Assembly (NCBI RefSeq): GCF_009755275.1
Contig: NZ_WQLA01000007.1
Location: forward strand, 1-64,000
Source: Mucilaginibacter aquatilis
GTDB lineage: Bacteria; Bacteroidota; Bacteroidia; Sphingobacteriales; Sphingobacteriaceae
Length of the DNA: 64,000 nucleotides
Direction of reading: 5' to 3'
In this document: positions 29,362 to 38,265 of the stretch, piece by piece
Numbering within the stretch: the stretch's first letter is position 1
How the letters are laid out: every line of letters begins with the position of its first letter
The notes under the pieces: generated by a model
Databases searched by the model: none
The model's input: the letters and a program-made list of their open reading frames with translations, nothing else
What the model was told of the DNA's origin: nothing
Made by a program: the position numbers and the translations under genes

Positions 29362-31920
29362 TTAGTCAATGGTTTCAACATTATAGAACTTATAAAAATC
29401 TAACCGGTCTTTTAAATATTCGAATCTACTTTTAGAGTATTTAAAATGTAAATATTTGGCGTCTTGCCATTCTGAGTCAGAGATTGTTTTAACCTTTTCT
29501 ATTATAATTTCTAATCCTTCAACTTCCTTTTCTAACAGTTTTAGCTTCTCTATGTCCGTTTTCTCATCCTTACTGTCAAGAATCCTGCGGAAGCTCTTCA
29601 AATCTGTTAATAACGTCTTTGTGGTAAAGTCTATGAATCCAGTAGCGGTCTGGGAATTTAAGAATGCTGTAAAAACAAGTTGGTATATATCAAAGACCGA
29701 AGATTTTCGCTTTCCAGAAAAGTTCTTATTATTTATAAAAAGGAGATACCAAAATGAAATTATTTGGTTCAGCTTTAAACTTTCGAAAAATGAAATGTAG
29801 AATGAATCATTTAAACTTACATCAGTTATTGAACTCAGAGCTATAAAAAAAATTTCATCGTGTTCCTGGTTATGTGCAATATCAATGAAAGTTCCTTGAT
29901 GTATAAATGACTTTAATTCAAATTTTTTTAAAGTGATTTGTATCTCTAAACTCAAATATTTTTCGCGAAATTGTCCTAGTTGAGTCTGTAAAAAATTAGG
30001 ATTTACAAATTCTCCTAACTCCAAAATTGTATTGACCGAATGTAGACTGCCTTCTATTATATACCTTTCAATATTGTCAAGAATTAAACTTTTGATAGCA
30101 TAAAAATTATCTTTTGATTTTAAGACTAATTCCGTGTAAATTTTATTGTAAGAATTTGCGTCAATAACATCACGTAAATAGCGTAGAATATAGTTGTCTA
30201 TTTTGAAAGTTGGATTTTGATTAATTATATTAACAATTAATTGTGAAGAATATAGTTGATCTTCATCGTTGTCCCATCCGTCAAATAGACTTTTCATAAT
30301 GTCATCTTGGCGCTCCTTGTAATATTTAAATACTATTAAAACAAACTCACTCAAATTGCGGCTTTTTATTTTACTTATAAAATAATCGAACATATGCGGG
30401 TTTTTCAAGGCTTCTGTTGCAAGCACTTCTTTGAATCGCCTATGTGGAAAATCATAGAGTAAGTTGTCTGGATTTGCATTGACAACGACAAAGACCCCAG
30501 ATAGTATCAACTGCATAACAAACGTTGGATTGTTTGACCTGGGTTGATCAAGCTCTGCCATTATTGCAAGCGTGTTGTCGTTTGAAAGATGCTTTTCGAA
30601 AAACACCCTAACATATTTTGTAAGACTATTTACATTGAAGATGTTTTCTCCAGATAAGAGCAATTCAAATGCGAAGTATTTTAAAAATTCTGTTTTTTCA
30701 TATAAATAATTGCTTCTACGTTTTACAAAAGCAAGTTTTTTTTGCTCTGCTGAATATTCCCTAACTTTAAATTTATCCAAGTCAGAAAGCAGCACTTTTA
30801 TGCATTCAAGAACTAATTCGTTTAGGTAAGGTAAAACTGCGAATGTTTTCTCATCATTTTCTAAAAGGTGGTTTACATGAATATAGCAAAGTATAGTCAA
30901 AAATAACGGTCGTTTAGATAACCTAACCATCTCTTCATCTTGGTGTGTATCAATTTCTTCAATAAATACTTCTTCGTCGAGTAGTTCTGCAAACCTCTTT
31001 GAGCGGCTTCTGTATTTATCAAAAATCTTCTTAACCAAAACCAGTCTGTTGTCGCCTAGACCCCTCAATTGAACAGCAATGAAATCCTTCGAAAATGGTC
31101 GAGTTGAACTTTCTTTCATCGAAGATGCTTTAATACCAATAGGATTCAGCCTGTAAAACTCCTCTCTGGTTGATAACCACACATTGCACCGCGTGATATT
31201 TTTATAAATTTGAAGATATTTAGTATCGATGCAGTCTTCATCTACGTCGACATCCATTGTAGTAGAAAGCAGTAGCCCCAACTCGTACCTAATATGATTA
31301 TTTGATGTCGTGAAGCTTATTTCGTCATAACCGTCCAATAGAAAAAAAACTTTGCTCTTTGCAGTCAATGATGATAGTTTTTTAATTCCATCGTGTCGAA
31401 GAAATGAGGTGTCTTCTAACAAAGTCCTTAGAATTGGAGATTTGCCAAAATTTGGAACAGCCTTTAACGATATAAAAATGGGAATCTGTTTCTTTAATGC
31501 TGCCAAAAAGTAAGGATATTTGTTATTCAATATTGACAATGTCGCGTACCGAAAAAATGTAGATTTTCCCATCCCTGCGCTTCCAATAAAAATAGCTTTA
31601 TAATTTTGATTTAATTTTTCAAGAGGTTTAGAGTTTTTTATTACATGAACCGGCTTTAGGCTTGATGTTTCCACAAATTGTACCTCTATATCTACATAAT
31701 CTTCTAATACTTCTAAATCAATATCTTTGTAAATAAAAGGCATTTGTGAAAGCGATATAGAGAGGTTTTTCTTGTATTTGCCAAATCGCAAAACGATGTG
31801 TCTAAACGAGTATAAATACTTGAACCCATCCTTAGTATACCCGACAATTATACTAGTCCCTATCTTTCCTAAAAATGGGATAATCGTTAATCTGTAAAAT
31901 GTATATAGTGTTGTGAGCAT
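29362..31920 (-). CDS. NACHT-type STAND NTPase, candidate defense protein
   Basis: An 852-residue protein with a hydrophobic N-terminal segment (about 1-27), a NACHT NTPase domain with Walker A GSAGMGKST (113-121) and Walker B FFLLDGYDE (192-200), a sensor-like stretch NVWLSTREEFYRL (about 265-280), and a long helical C terminus without clear repeats. Bacterial NACHT proteins include antiphage sensors, where the C terminus recognises a phage signal. No fused nuclease effector is seen; the N-terminal hydrophobic part could be a membrane effector. The gene is visibly more AT-rich than the Mob module, which suggests separate acquisition. It stands alone on the minus strand. Confidence 0.8.
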   Translation of the reverse strand: MLTTLYTFYRLTIIPFLGKIGTSIIVGYTKDGFKYLYSFRHIVLRFGKYKKNLSISLSQMPFIYKDIDLEVLEDYVDIEVQFVETSSLKPVHVIKNSKPLEKLNQNYKAIFIGSAGMGKSTFFRYATLSILNNKYPYFLAALKKQIPIFISLKAVPNFGKSPILRTLLEDTSFLRHDGIKKLSSLTAKSKVFFLLDGYDEISFTTSNNHIRYELGLLLSTTMDVDVDEDCIDTKYLQIYKNITRCNVWLSTREEFYRLNPIGIKASSMKESSTRPFSKDFIAVQLRGLGDNRLVLVKKIFDKYRSRSKRFAELLDEEVFIEEIDTHQDEEMVRLSKRPLFLTILCYIHVNHLLENDEKTFAVLPYLNELVLECIKVLLSDLDKFKVREYSAEQKKLAFVKRRSNYLYEKTEFLKYFAFELLLSGENIFNVNSLTKYVRVFFEKHLSNDNTLAIMAELDQPRSNNPTFVMQLILSGVFVVVNANPDNLLYDFPHRRFKEVLATEALKNPHMFDYFISKIKSRNLSEFVLIVFKYYKERQDDIMKSLFDGWDNDEDQLYSSQLIVNIINQNPTFKIDNYILRYLRDVIDANSYNKIYTELVLKSKDNFYAIKSLILDNIERYIIEGSLHSVNTILELGEFVNPNFLQTQLGQFREKYLSLEIQITLKKFELKSFIHQGTFIDIAHNQEHDEIFFIALSSITDVSLNDSFYISFFESLKLNQIISFWYLLFINNKNFSGKRKSSVFDIYQLVFTAFLNSQTATGFIDFTTKTLLTDLKSFRRILDSKDEKTDIEKLKLLEKEVEGLEIIIEKVKTISDSEWQDAKYLHFKYSKSRFEYLKDRLDFYKFYNVETID

Positions 31921-32239
31921 TAGATCGATAATACTAAAATTTGGTATTAAAAATACTTGTAAAGTAGCTACTTCAAGGATCTTTAAAAATTTAAACAGGC
32001 GAGTTGGAGCTGATTTTCTATGACCAATTATTTAAGAGTATTGCTCAAATTGATATTGTAGGCCAAGAATGTCTAAGTTTGTTAATTTGAAAGCCATAAG
32101 GTTTAGTTTGTATTTAATTCTTGCTTTAAAGCAATATTACCGAATTTATTGATATTGTTTATATCCGACTCGGATTACATCGGATAAATTTTACTGTTCG
32201 TCCACCCACCTTTGTTTTTTCGAAGCAACGCAGGCCAAC
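31921..32239. other. Intergenic region between the NACHT gene and the HTH gene
   Basis: About 320 AT-rich bases between divergent genes. It should carry the NACHT promoter on the minus strand and the promoter of the HTH/recombinase unit on the plus strand. I see no clear consensus promoter, hairpin or gene. Confidence 0.4.
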
Positions 32240-32647
32240 TTGCGTTGCAGAAAATCAAGCTCAACAGAGCTTAACCAAACCGAACGTTTAACGAAACAAG
32301 GGAAAACTAAAGCAACAGAGATCATCAACTGTGAAGACCTAGAAGCATTCGGCGAAAAGCTGATAAGTCAGATAAAAGCACTATTGACCGTCGGTTCAAC
32401 CGAAGGCGAACCGCGTAAATGGATCAAGACCTGCCAGGTCAAGAAGGTGCTTACAATCTCGATCAACACACTGCAAACCCTTTGTGACAAAGGCACGATA
32501 CCTTTCACCAAGATCGGTGGCATCCTCTATTATGAGATGGATGCAATTCAGAAAGTCCTGCGGAGTGAAGCAGTCCAAACGTATCCGTTTGGCGAGGTGA
32601 AGACCGTCTTCACGAAATGGAGCAAGCCATGTTTTCGCTACGCTTAA
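32240..32647 (+). CDS. MerR/excisionase-type HTH protein, copy with displaced start
   Basis: A helix-turn-helix protein of the excisionase type (WIKTCQVKKVLTISINTL, PFTKIGGILYYEMDAIQKVL), paralogous to the gene at 34058. The paralog begins MATEIITREDLEEFG; here the same bases (GCAACAGAGATCATC) follow AAA instead of ATG. Translation must therefore start elsewhere, perhaps at the TTG at 32240-32242 that opens this frame, or the gene is dead. Its C terminus also differs from the paralog. It lies upstream of a recombinase gene, a typical position for an integration/excision regulator. Confidence 0.6.
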   Translation: MRCRKSSSTELNQTERLTKQGKTKATEIINCEDLEAFGEKLISQIKALLTVGSTEGEPRKWIKTCQVKKVLTISINTLQTLCDKGTIPFTKIGGILYYEMDAIQKVLRSEAVQTYPFGEVKTVFTKWSKPCFRYA

Positions 32648-32770
32648 ACGGCTTGCTCCTTAACAGGAGATACCCTGCGGGGGCAAGGATTTAAATGTCG
32701 AACATGTGCCTGAACCAGCACTATGCCCACCATCATTTTATAAAATCCTTCGAAGCTTTTTCTTTACCAA

Positions 32771-33919
32771 ATGAAGAAAAAGCCATCCAAAGAATTCAAC
32801 TACACTACTCCTAAAATCACCATTCCTAGAAACAGGAAAAAAGGCCGGGTGTATATCAGTTATCATTATGAAGGTGTCCGATACCGGCATTACAACGGCA
32901 ATAGTTTAGCATTAAAGATTTACCCCAACAGGTGTACGGACGAGCAGGATAAGCTCAGGCAGTTGAACCTGTTAAAAAGTAAGTTTAACGATGCACTTGA
33001 ATCGGGCTGGGCACCGACCGAAGAAGTAATTACCATACCAATACTGCGTGATGCCTTAACGCAGGTACTCGCAGATAAACTTGCCTCCAACCTTTCCTCA
33101 ACTTATAAAAAAAACCTTGTCGGCATCCATAAGTTGTTCACCAAATTTCTGCTGCCAAATGAATTGAACAGGACATACGACCATCTCAAACTGCACCGCG
33201 TCGAAGAGTTCCTGAACACGTTCCGTTCATCAGAGCGCAACTATATCAACCGCCGAAGATGCCTCGGTGTATTCTTCAACGAGATCGTTCGCCGCGAATG
33301 GGGCAAGAGCAACCTTGCCAGCCGTACACCTCCTGCCAAAGCAAAGGCGGTACTGCATATCCCATACAACGACGATCAGCTTAAACAACTTTTAGACTTC
33401 CTTAAAAAGACATCCCCGAACCTTTACCTCTGCTGCCTGCTCACTTATGGCTGCCTGCTAAGACCGCATAGGGAAATACTGAGACTAAAGCGTAAACATA
33501 TTACAGAGGACCTGTCTCAAATCATGCTATCAGGAAATGAGAATAAGAGCGGCAAGGTCAGAAGAGTATTCGTGCCGGTATACGTTCAGGAGGAACTCAG
33601 GAAGAGGCTTGAAAGAATCACCGATCCCGAAGCCAACATTTTTACACAACATAAAGAACACTATAACGAAAGTTACTTTAACCTGATGTGGCGCAGGGCA
33701 CGCCGGGCAATGATAGAAAAGGGTTTATTATTCGACGGACAGACCATTTACTCTTTTCGTCATACGGCAGCGATCAAAGTATACCGTAAAACCAAAGACC
33801 CGCATGTACTGCAACAACTGCTGCAACATTCCAGCATGAGCGTTACCCTGAATTACCTGCGCGGTTTGGGAGAGGTTAACGACGAGCGGCTAAAGGACAT
33901 GATGCCGGAGCTTTGGTAA
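32771..33919 (+). CDS. Tyrosine recombinase (second)
   Basis: A 382-residue tyrosine recombinase. Basic N terminus, core-binding domain (about 95-185), then catalytic domain with box I Arg in CLLRPHREILRLK, box II YSFRHTAAIK (Arg present, but Tyr where His is usual) and LLQHSSMSVTLNYLRGLG carrying the box III His and candidate Tyr nucleophile. It differs from the other two recombinases of the island, both in lacking the same arm domain and in keeping the first Arg. It sits between two paralogous HTH genes and just upstream of the mob genes, and may belong to a separate mobilizable element. Confidence 0.9.
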   Translation: MKKKPSKEFNYTTPKITIPRNRKKGRVYISYHYEGVRYRHYNGNSLALKIYPNRCTDEQDKLRQLNLLKSKFNDALESGWAPTEEVITIPILRDALTQVLADKLASNLSSTYKKNLVGIHKLFTKFLLPNELNRTYDHLKLHRVEEFLNTFRSSERNYINRRRCLGVFFNEIVRREWGKSNLASRTPPAKAKAVLHIPYNDDQLKQLLDFLKKTSPNLYLCCLLTYGCLLRPHREILRLKRKHITEDLSQIMLSGNENKSGKVRRVFVPVYVQEELRKRLERITDPEANIFTQHKEHYNESYFNLMWRRARRAMIEKGLLFDGQTIYSFRHTAAIKVYRKTKDPHVLQQLLQHSSMSVTLNYLRGLGEVNDERLKDMMPELW

Positions 33920-33965
33920 TACCACCACAAACCAAGCTCAATCCAACTTTTTCAAATAAAAAACA

Positions 33966-33987
33966 CCCACCTGTGGTACAGGTGGTG
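33966..33987 (+). terminator. Hairpin after the second recombinase
   Basis: CCACCTGT and ACAGGTGG form an 8-bp stem with loop GGT in the gap before the HTH/mob genes. It may be a terminator, or a structured part of a transfer origin, since the relaxase genes follow. No T tract is seen. Confidence 0.35.
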
Positions 33988-34057
33988 ATAAACTCTCATC
34001 TCAAAAGGTAACCTTTGGTCAAAAACACAATAGTTTAACCTTTTAAAAGCAGATGTT

Positions 34058-34354
34058 ATGGCAACAGAGATCATCACAAGAGAGGATTTGGAGGAGTTCG
34101 GCAATAAGCTAATCGGCCAGATGAAAGCATTATTGAGCGGTGGGAACGGTGAAGGTAACCAGCCCAAGTGGATCAAAAGCTACCAGGTCAAGAACCTGCT
34201 CAAGATCAGCAGTAATACCTTGCAATCGCTCCGCGACAACGGCACGCTGCCTTTTACCAAGATAGGCGGCATCCTGTACTACAGTTTGGAGGACATTCAA
34301 AAAGTGCTGCGTGGCGAAGTACAAAGCAAACGCATCCGCTTAGCACGGAGCTAA
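34058..34354 (+). CDS. MerR/excisionase-type HTH protein
   Basis: A 98-residue HTH protein (WIKSYQVKNLLKISSNTLQSL, PFTKIGGILYYSLEDIQKVL), the intact paralog of the gene at 32240. Bacteroidetes mobile elements usually carry such a protein just upstream of mobC/relaxase genes, where it may act in excision or regulation. It starts at a clear ATG and ends 48 bp before the MobC-like gene. Confidence 0.85.
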   Translation: MATEIITREDLEEFGNKLIGQMKALLSGGNGEGNQPKWIKSYQVKNLLKISSNTLQSLRDNGTLPFTKIGGILYYSLEDIQKVLRGEVQSKRIRLARS

Positions 34355-34402
34355 GAAACCCATTACCAAACAGCTACCAGTAATTCATCAAACCGTAGTA
34401 TC

Positions 34403-34738
34403 ATGGGAAGGCCGCCAAAAAGTGAAGAGGATAAAAGAACGGTGCAGGTAAACATCAGGCTTACCGAGGAAGAGAACAGGCAGCTTAATGAGCAGGCGGA
34501 AGGCTCCGGCCTTTCTCCTGCCAACTGGATCAGGCATAAAGTATTTACCGGCAGGTTCCCGGCTATCAAAGTATCACCCATCGAAGGCAAGCTTTACCGC
34601 GAACTACATTACATCGGTAATAACCTGAATCAAGCGGTAAAGCAACTGCATACCGGTAGGCTTGACGTTCGATACGAGGGCATATTGAACTCCCTGTTAC
34701 GGTTAAAGTACGAGATACTCAGCAAACTACTGAAATGA
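34403..34738 (+). CDS. MobC-like relaxosome accessory protein
   Basis: A 111-residue protein with a basic start (MGRPPKSEEDKRTVQVNIRLTEEEN) and a MobC-type helical domain (GNNLNQAVKQLHTG). It is expected to bind the transfer origin and help the relaxase. Its stop overlaps the relaxase start by 4 bp (ATGA), showing translational coupling. Confidence 0.88.
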   Translation: MGRPPKSEEDKRTVQVNIRLTEEENRQLNEQAEGSGLSPANWIRHKVFTGRFPAIKVSPIEGKLYRELHYIGNNLNQAVKQLHTGRLDVRYEGILNSLLRLKYEILSKLLK

Positions 34739-35955
34739 CAGCAGACCAAGTAAAAGGCAAAGGATTTAAAGGAGCATTGGGCTATAACCTTGATAAGGTA
34801 GCGAAAGATGTGGCCAAGGTGCTGACCTCCACCTTCAACAAGGAAAACGACTTAAAAGCTATCCTGAAAGAAGTAAGCCTTGTACGGATGCAACGCCCCA
34901 ATCTGGCCAAATACTTTTACCATACCTCGCTGAATTTCCCTACAAGCGAAAACCTGAAAGATGAACAGATGAAGACGATTGCAGCCGACTACTTGAAAAG
35001 AATGGGCTTTGGTAACAACCAGCATGTCATTTTCCGTCACTTCGATGCCGACCACCCGCACCTGCATATCCTCGTCAACCGTATCGGTTACGATGGCAGC
35101 GTGGTATCAGACAGCCAGGATTATAAACGTAGTGAACAGGTATTGCGACAACTGGAAAAGAAGTACCAATTAACCGAAGTCATCGGTAGCAAGCAGGCAC
35201 AGGAACGCGCGATGACCAAGAATGAATGGGAAATGATGAAGCATACCAACAAGCCATCGGCCAAGATGAAGATACAGGAAGCTGCGAAAGGAGCATTGAA
35301 GGATAAGCCCTCTATCGAAGTATTCATCCAACGATTGGAAAAAGAAAACATCAACGTGCTTTTCAATCAGGCCAGTACCGGCTTTGTTAGCGGTATCTCG
35401 TACGGGTATGAAGGATTGCAGTTCAAAGGTGCCCAATTAGGCAATGCCTATAAATGGCAGGCCATTAAAACAGCGACAGGTTATGAACAAGAAAGAGATC
35501 GCACAACAGTTCACGAGGCGAACATTAGGACAGGAAAGCTTAAAGCACAGCGAGCAGCAGCTACAGCGGGAGCAACAACAGGAGCCAACGAAACCAACAG
35601 AAACGGAAAAGGGCGAAGCCATGCTGAAGATGATAGAGGTTCACTACATCAAGGCACTGGACAACTACAAACGCACCCTGAACAAAGAAGCCGACAAAAG
35701 CCTGTATACGATACAGGTATTGGAGGGAACAATAACCAATATGGCCTTTCAGCTACGAATGGCAGCGGACAGCTCAGAAATGCTGAACAGGGAACAGAAC
35801 AAAGTGGGCAACAGGTGGCTCATCAGGGTGTACGTGATAGCAATCTTATCGGGCATTTGCTCGGCGCTGATAACGATACTGGTCATTTGGCTGAAATTGA
35901 GCTGAGCAACAACCGGAGACGCAGGAAGAAGAAAAGGCGGGGGCTGTCTCATTAA
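34735..35955 (+). CDS. Relaxase/mobilization nuclease (MobA-like)
   Basis: A 406-residue relaxase that nicks the transfer origin for conjugative mobilization. Candidate catalytic Tyr lies in the YFYHTSLNF segment (60-68), and the metal-binding histidine motif is HFDADHPHLH (102-111). The C-terminal 140 residues are low-complexity (Gly, Asn, Gln, Arg) and overlap an out-of-frame gene at 35483-35905. That explains their composition: the DNA there is probably constrained by the other frame. No type IV coupling protein is present in the island. Confidence 0.92.
   Translation: MTADQVKGKGFKGALGYNLDKVAKDVAKVLTSTFNKENDLKAILKEVSLVRMQRPNLAKYFYHTSLNFPTSENLKDEQMKTIAADYLKRMGFGNNQHVIFRHFDADHPHLHILVNRIGYDGSVVSDSQDYKRSEQVLRQLEKKYQLTEVIGSKQAQERAMTKNEWEMMKHTNKPSAKMKIQEAAKGALKDKPSIEVFIQRLEKENINVLFNQASTGFVSGISYGYEGLQFKGAQLGNAYKWQAIKTATGYEQERDRTTVHEANIRTGKLKAQRAAATAGATTGANETNRNGKGRSHAEDDRGSLHQGTGQLQTHPEQRSRQKPVYDTGIGGNNNQYGLSATNGSGQLRNAEQGTEQSGQQVAHQGVRDSNLIGHLLGADNDTGHLAEIELSNNRRRRKKKRRGLSH
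35483..35905 (+). CDS. Small membrane protein overlapping the relaxase gene in another frame
   Basis: A 140-residue protein wholly inside the relaxase gene, in the +1 frame. It starts at ATG 35483 (MNKKEIAQQFTRRTLGQESL), has a Gln/Glu-rich charged stretch, a well-formed helical region (MIEVHYIKALDNYKRTLNKE) and a C-terminal membrane helix (VYVIAILSGICSALITILVIW). This frame looks more protein-like than the relaxase frame over the same bases. A role in mobilization is inferred from position only. The longer frame from 35444 adds 13 doubtful residues. Confidence 0.65.
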   Translation: MNKKEIAQQFTRRTLGQESLKHSEQQLQREQQQEPTKPTETEKGEAMLKMIEVHYIKALDNYKRTLNKEADKSLYTIQVLEGTITNMAFQLRMAADSSEMLNREQNKVGNRWLIRVYVIAILSGICSALITILVIWLKLS

Positions 35956-36080
35956 TATCATCAGTACCACCCGCACGACAGCCAAAACCAAATAATTAAA
36001 ACAGAGGAATCAAATTTCCAACCGACGATACCTGTCACATCCCATACAAACACAAGTATTCACCATTAACACAAAAGCTT

Positions 36081-37267
36081 ATGAAAAGGAAATGGTTAAA
36101 AAGTGTAAGTATCATGATTCTCCTGCTATTGGCATTACCGCTGTTTTCAAAGCGGAGGGGCTTGCAGACAACATTGAAGGCTTACAGGGAACTCTGGATA
36201 AGGTGTATGATGAAATGCTGCCCATGTGCAGCGGCCTCATTGGCGTTGGACGTGCAATAGCAGGCTTTGCCGCCCTGTGGTACATCGCGGCAAGGGTGTG
36301 GCGGCATTTGGCCAATGCCGAACCCATCGATGTTTACCCACTGTTAAGGCCGTTCGCACTGGGTATGGCCATCTTATTATTCCCCGTGGTCATCAATGTG
36401 ATTAACGGCGTAATGAAACCTACAGTAACCGCCACGGGGAAGATGGTAAAGATCTCCAATGCTGCTATTGAACGACTTTTAAAAGCCAAGGAGGAAGCTT
36501 TAAAGAGCACTACCGAATGACAGGCGTATATTGGTGAAGACGGTAACGGCGATAAGGAAAAATGGTATAAGTATACACACCCCGATGAGGAAGGCAGCGG
36601 TGACGGCATTTTTTCGGGTGTCACCAACAGCATGAAGTTTTGGATGGATAAGCAAGCTTATAACTTTAAAAACAACATTAAGCAATGGATGTCATCAATA
36701 CTGGAGATAGTATTCCAGGCAGCCACATTGTGTATCAATACCATACGAACGTTCATTCTCATCGTACTGGCCATACTCGGACCGCTCGTGTTGGGGCTGA
36801 GTGTATTCGACGGTTTTCAGAACACCTTTACCCAATGGATGGCGAGGTACATCAACGTATTCCTGTGGTTACCGGTGGCAAATATCTTCGGTGCCACCAT
36901 CGGCAAGGTACAGGAGAAAATGTTGGCCCTGGATATTTCGCAGGTACATGAAACAGGAAGTACCTTCTTTAGCTCCGCAGATACCGCTTACATTATATTT
37001 CTCATCATTGGGATCGCCGGTTATTTCTGTGTGCCGTCCGTAGCGGGTTATATTGTTCACGCCGCAGGCGGAAGTACCATCATGCAGAAAGTAAATCAAA
37101 CCATCGTGCAAACGAGCAATACGACCATAAGTTCAGCACAGCAATTCAGTTCTGCCTTAGCGAACAAGATCAGCAGTTGGAGCCAGCCGTCAAATAACAA
37201 TAACAACCAAAGCCACAGCAGTGATGCCGGTAACCAATATATGAAAGACCGCCTGTCGGGAAATTGA
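36081..37267 (+). pseudogene. traJ: traJ, conjugative transposon membrane protein, frameshifted and with a stop codon
   Basis: Reading across frames gives a full TraJ-type protein. A signal peptide (MKRKWLKSVSIMILLLLALP) starts at 36081. The frame is lost near 36147-36155 and continues as AEGLADNIEGLQGTLDKVYD in another frame. A TGA at 36518-36520, most simply from TGG, interrupts it after SNAAIERLLKAKEEALKSTT, and the rest is open to 37267 with four or five membrane helices (WMSSILEIVFQAATLCINTI, LIVLAILGPLVLGLSVF, YIIFLIIGIAGYFCVPSVAG). TraJ is part of the CTnDOT-type mating apparatus. Two independent lesions and the absence of traK onward show a dead transfer region. Confidence 0.85.
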
Positions 37268-37302
37268 AAATACAGCACAGGCATACATGCACAAATACAC
37301 GC

Positions 37303-37328
37303 AAGCCCGCTATAACGCGGGCTTTTTT
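37303..37328 (+). terminator. Terminator after the traJ remnant
   Basis: AGCCCGC and GCGGGCT form a 7-bp stem with a 6-nt loop followed by TTTTTT. In complete elements traK follows traJ without a break, so this terminator marks the truncated end of the tra operon. Confidence 0.8.
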
Positions 37329-37448
37329 ATGTTCAGCGAATGCAGTAATATAAATTTATAGAAGTATCGAATCCTATAAGGTATATAGTTTTGTAGAAAT
37401 ATAGATTTACATATGTCTATAAATCTAATACCATGAACATGCCATCAG

Positions 37449-37802
37449 CTATCTTGGGTCGAAATAAAAAGGCTCTTGAAAGATGGTAAAGCCGGGACGT
37501 TTACGCAGAGTGATGTTAGGGTTGGTTTCCTCCACCAAAATTCCGTCCTTATATTCAAAGCAAAATGAATACAGTTCCGTTTCTGCTTCATTGAGCAAGA
37601 ATAAACTCAACGTGTTCAGGGAGGTCATCAACCAATTGCCCCTACGATCCATTTCGGGGGAAGGGTCATCAGGGTCGGGAACTTGCGTCCAGCATACCAA
37701 CATATCAGGCCGTAATTCCAGAATTTCGACAAATGAGCTACTATCGGGACGGTTGAGGATGTACACCCCGCTACCGTCTGAACTATCTGAGCTTAGGTAC
37801 AT
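37449..37802 (-). CDS. Hypothetical 117-residue protein
   Basis: A 117-residue acidic protein of unknown function with no signal peptide, helix or known motif. It starts 26 bp after the RRM gene stop on the same strand, so the two are probably one transcript. The opposite strand is also open, but the minus-strand frame fits the operon. I do not recognise a family. Confidence 0.5.
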   Translation of the reverse strand: MYLSSDSSDGSGVYILNRPDSSSFVEILELRPDMLVCWTQVPDPDDPSPEMDRRGNWLMTSLNTLSLFLLNEAETELYSFCFEYKDGILVEETNPNITLRKRPGFTIFQEPFYFDPR

Positions 37803-37828
37803 ATTGATAGTTTATAGTGTAAAAAATA

Positions 37829-38206
37829 TCAGATACGTGGCCGCCTGGGACGTTTTACGCGAGATTCATCCGTTTGAGGAGGAGTAACAAAGCTATTCCG
37901 CTTTACCGCTGGCTTATGATACGCATCCTTTGACTTGTTAAAGGTCGGCTTTTGAACTACCGGCTTTTCTTCGTTGATCTTTACGGTGAGTTCCCTGTCC
38001 TGCATCGTTATCCCATCTAAAGCGATGACGGCATTTTCCGCGCCTGCAAGGCTGACCATTTCAACAAAAGCGTAACCCTTGCACTTACCTGTTTGCCTGT
38101 CCCGAACAATTTTAATAGTGAGGATGTCACCGTGCGGAGCAATGAGTTTGGCCAATTCCAATTCGTTGATCTCAAGCGGGAACCCGCTGACAAAGAGTTT
38201 GGTCAT
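37829..38206 (-). CDS. RRM-domain RNA-binding protein
   Basis: A 125-residue protein with one RNA recognition motif: RNP2 KLFVSGFP near the start and RNP1 KGYAFVEM around residue 45, followed by a basic Lys/Arg-rich tail (about 85-125). Single-RRM proteins are common in Bacteroidetes and bind single-stranded RNA. It starts at ATG 38204-38206; a TTG three codons upstream is less likely. It is in line with the 117-residue gene downstream. Confidence 0.88.
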   Translation of the reverse strand: MTKLFVSGFPLEINELELAKLIAPHGDILTIKIVRDRQTGKCKGYAFVEMVSLAGAENAVIALDGITMQDRELTVKINEEKPVVQKPTFNKSKDAYHKPAVKRNSFVTPPQTDESRVKRPRRPRI

Positions 38207-38265
38207 AACAGACAAGGTAGGTAGTCGGTAATTATATGCAACGCTTAAAGCAGCATGGGATATGT

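Noticed and set aside
33920..34057. Origin of transfer before the mob genes
   Set aside because: Position and a small hairpin are suggestive, but no nick-site motif can be recognised, so it is not listed as oriT.
36081..36210. Separate small membrane protein beginning MKRKWLKSVS
   Set aside because: It is the signal peptide of the frameshifted TraJ, separated from the rest by the lesion.
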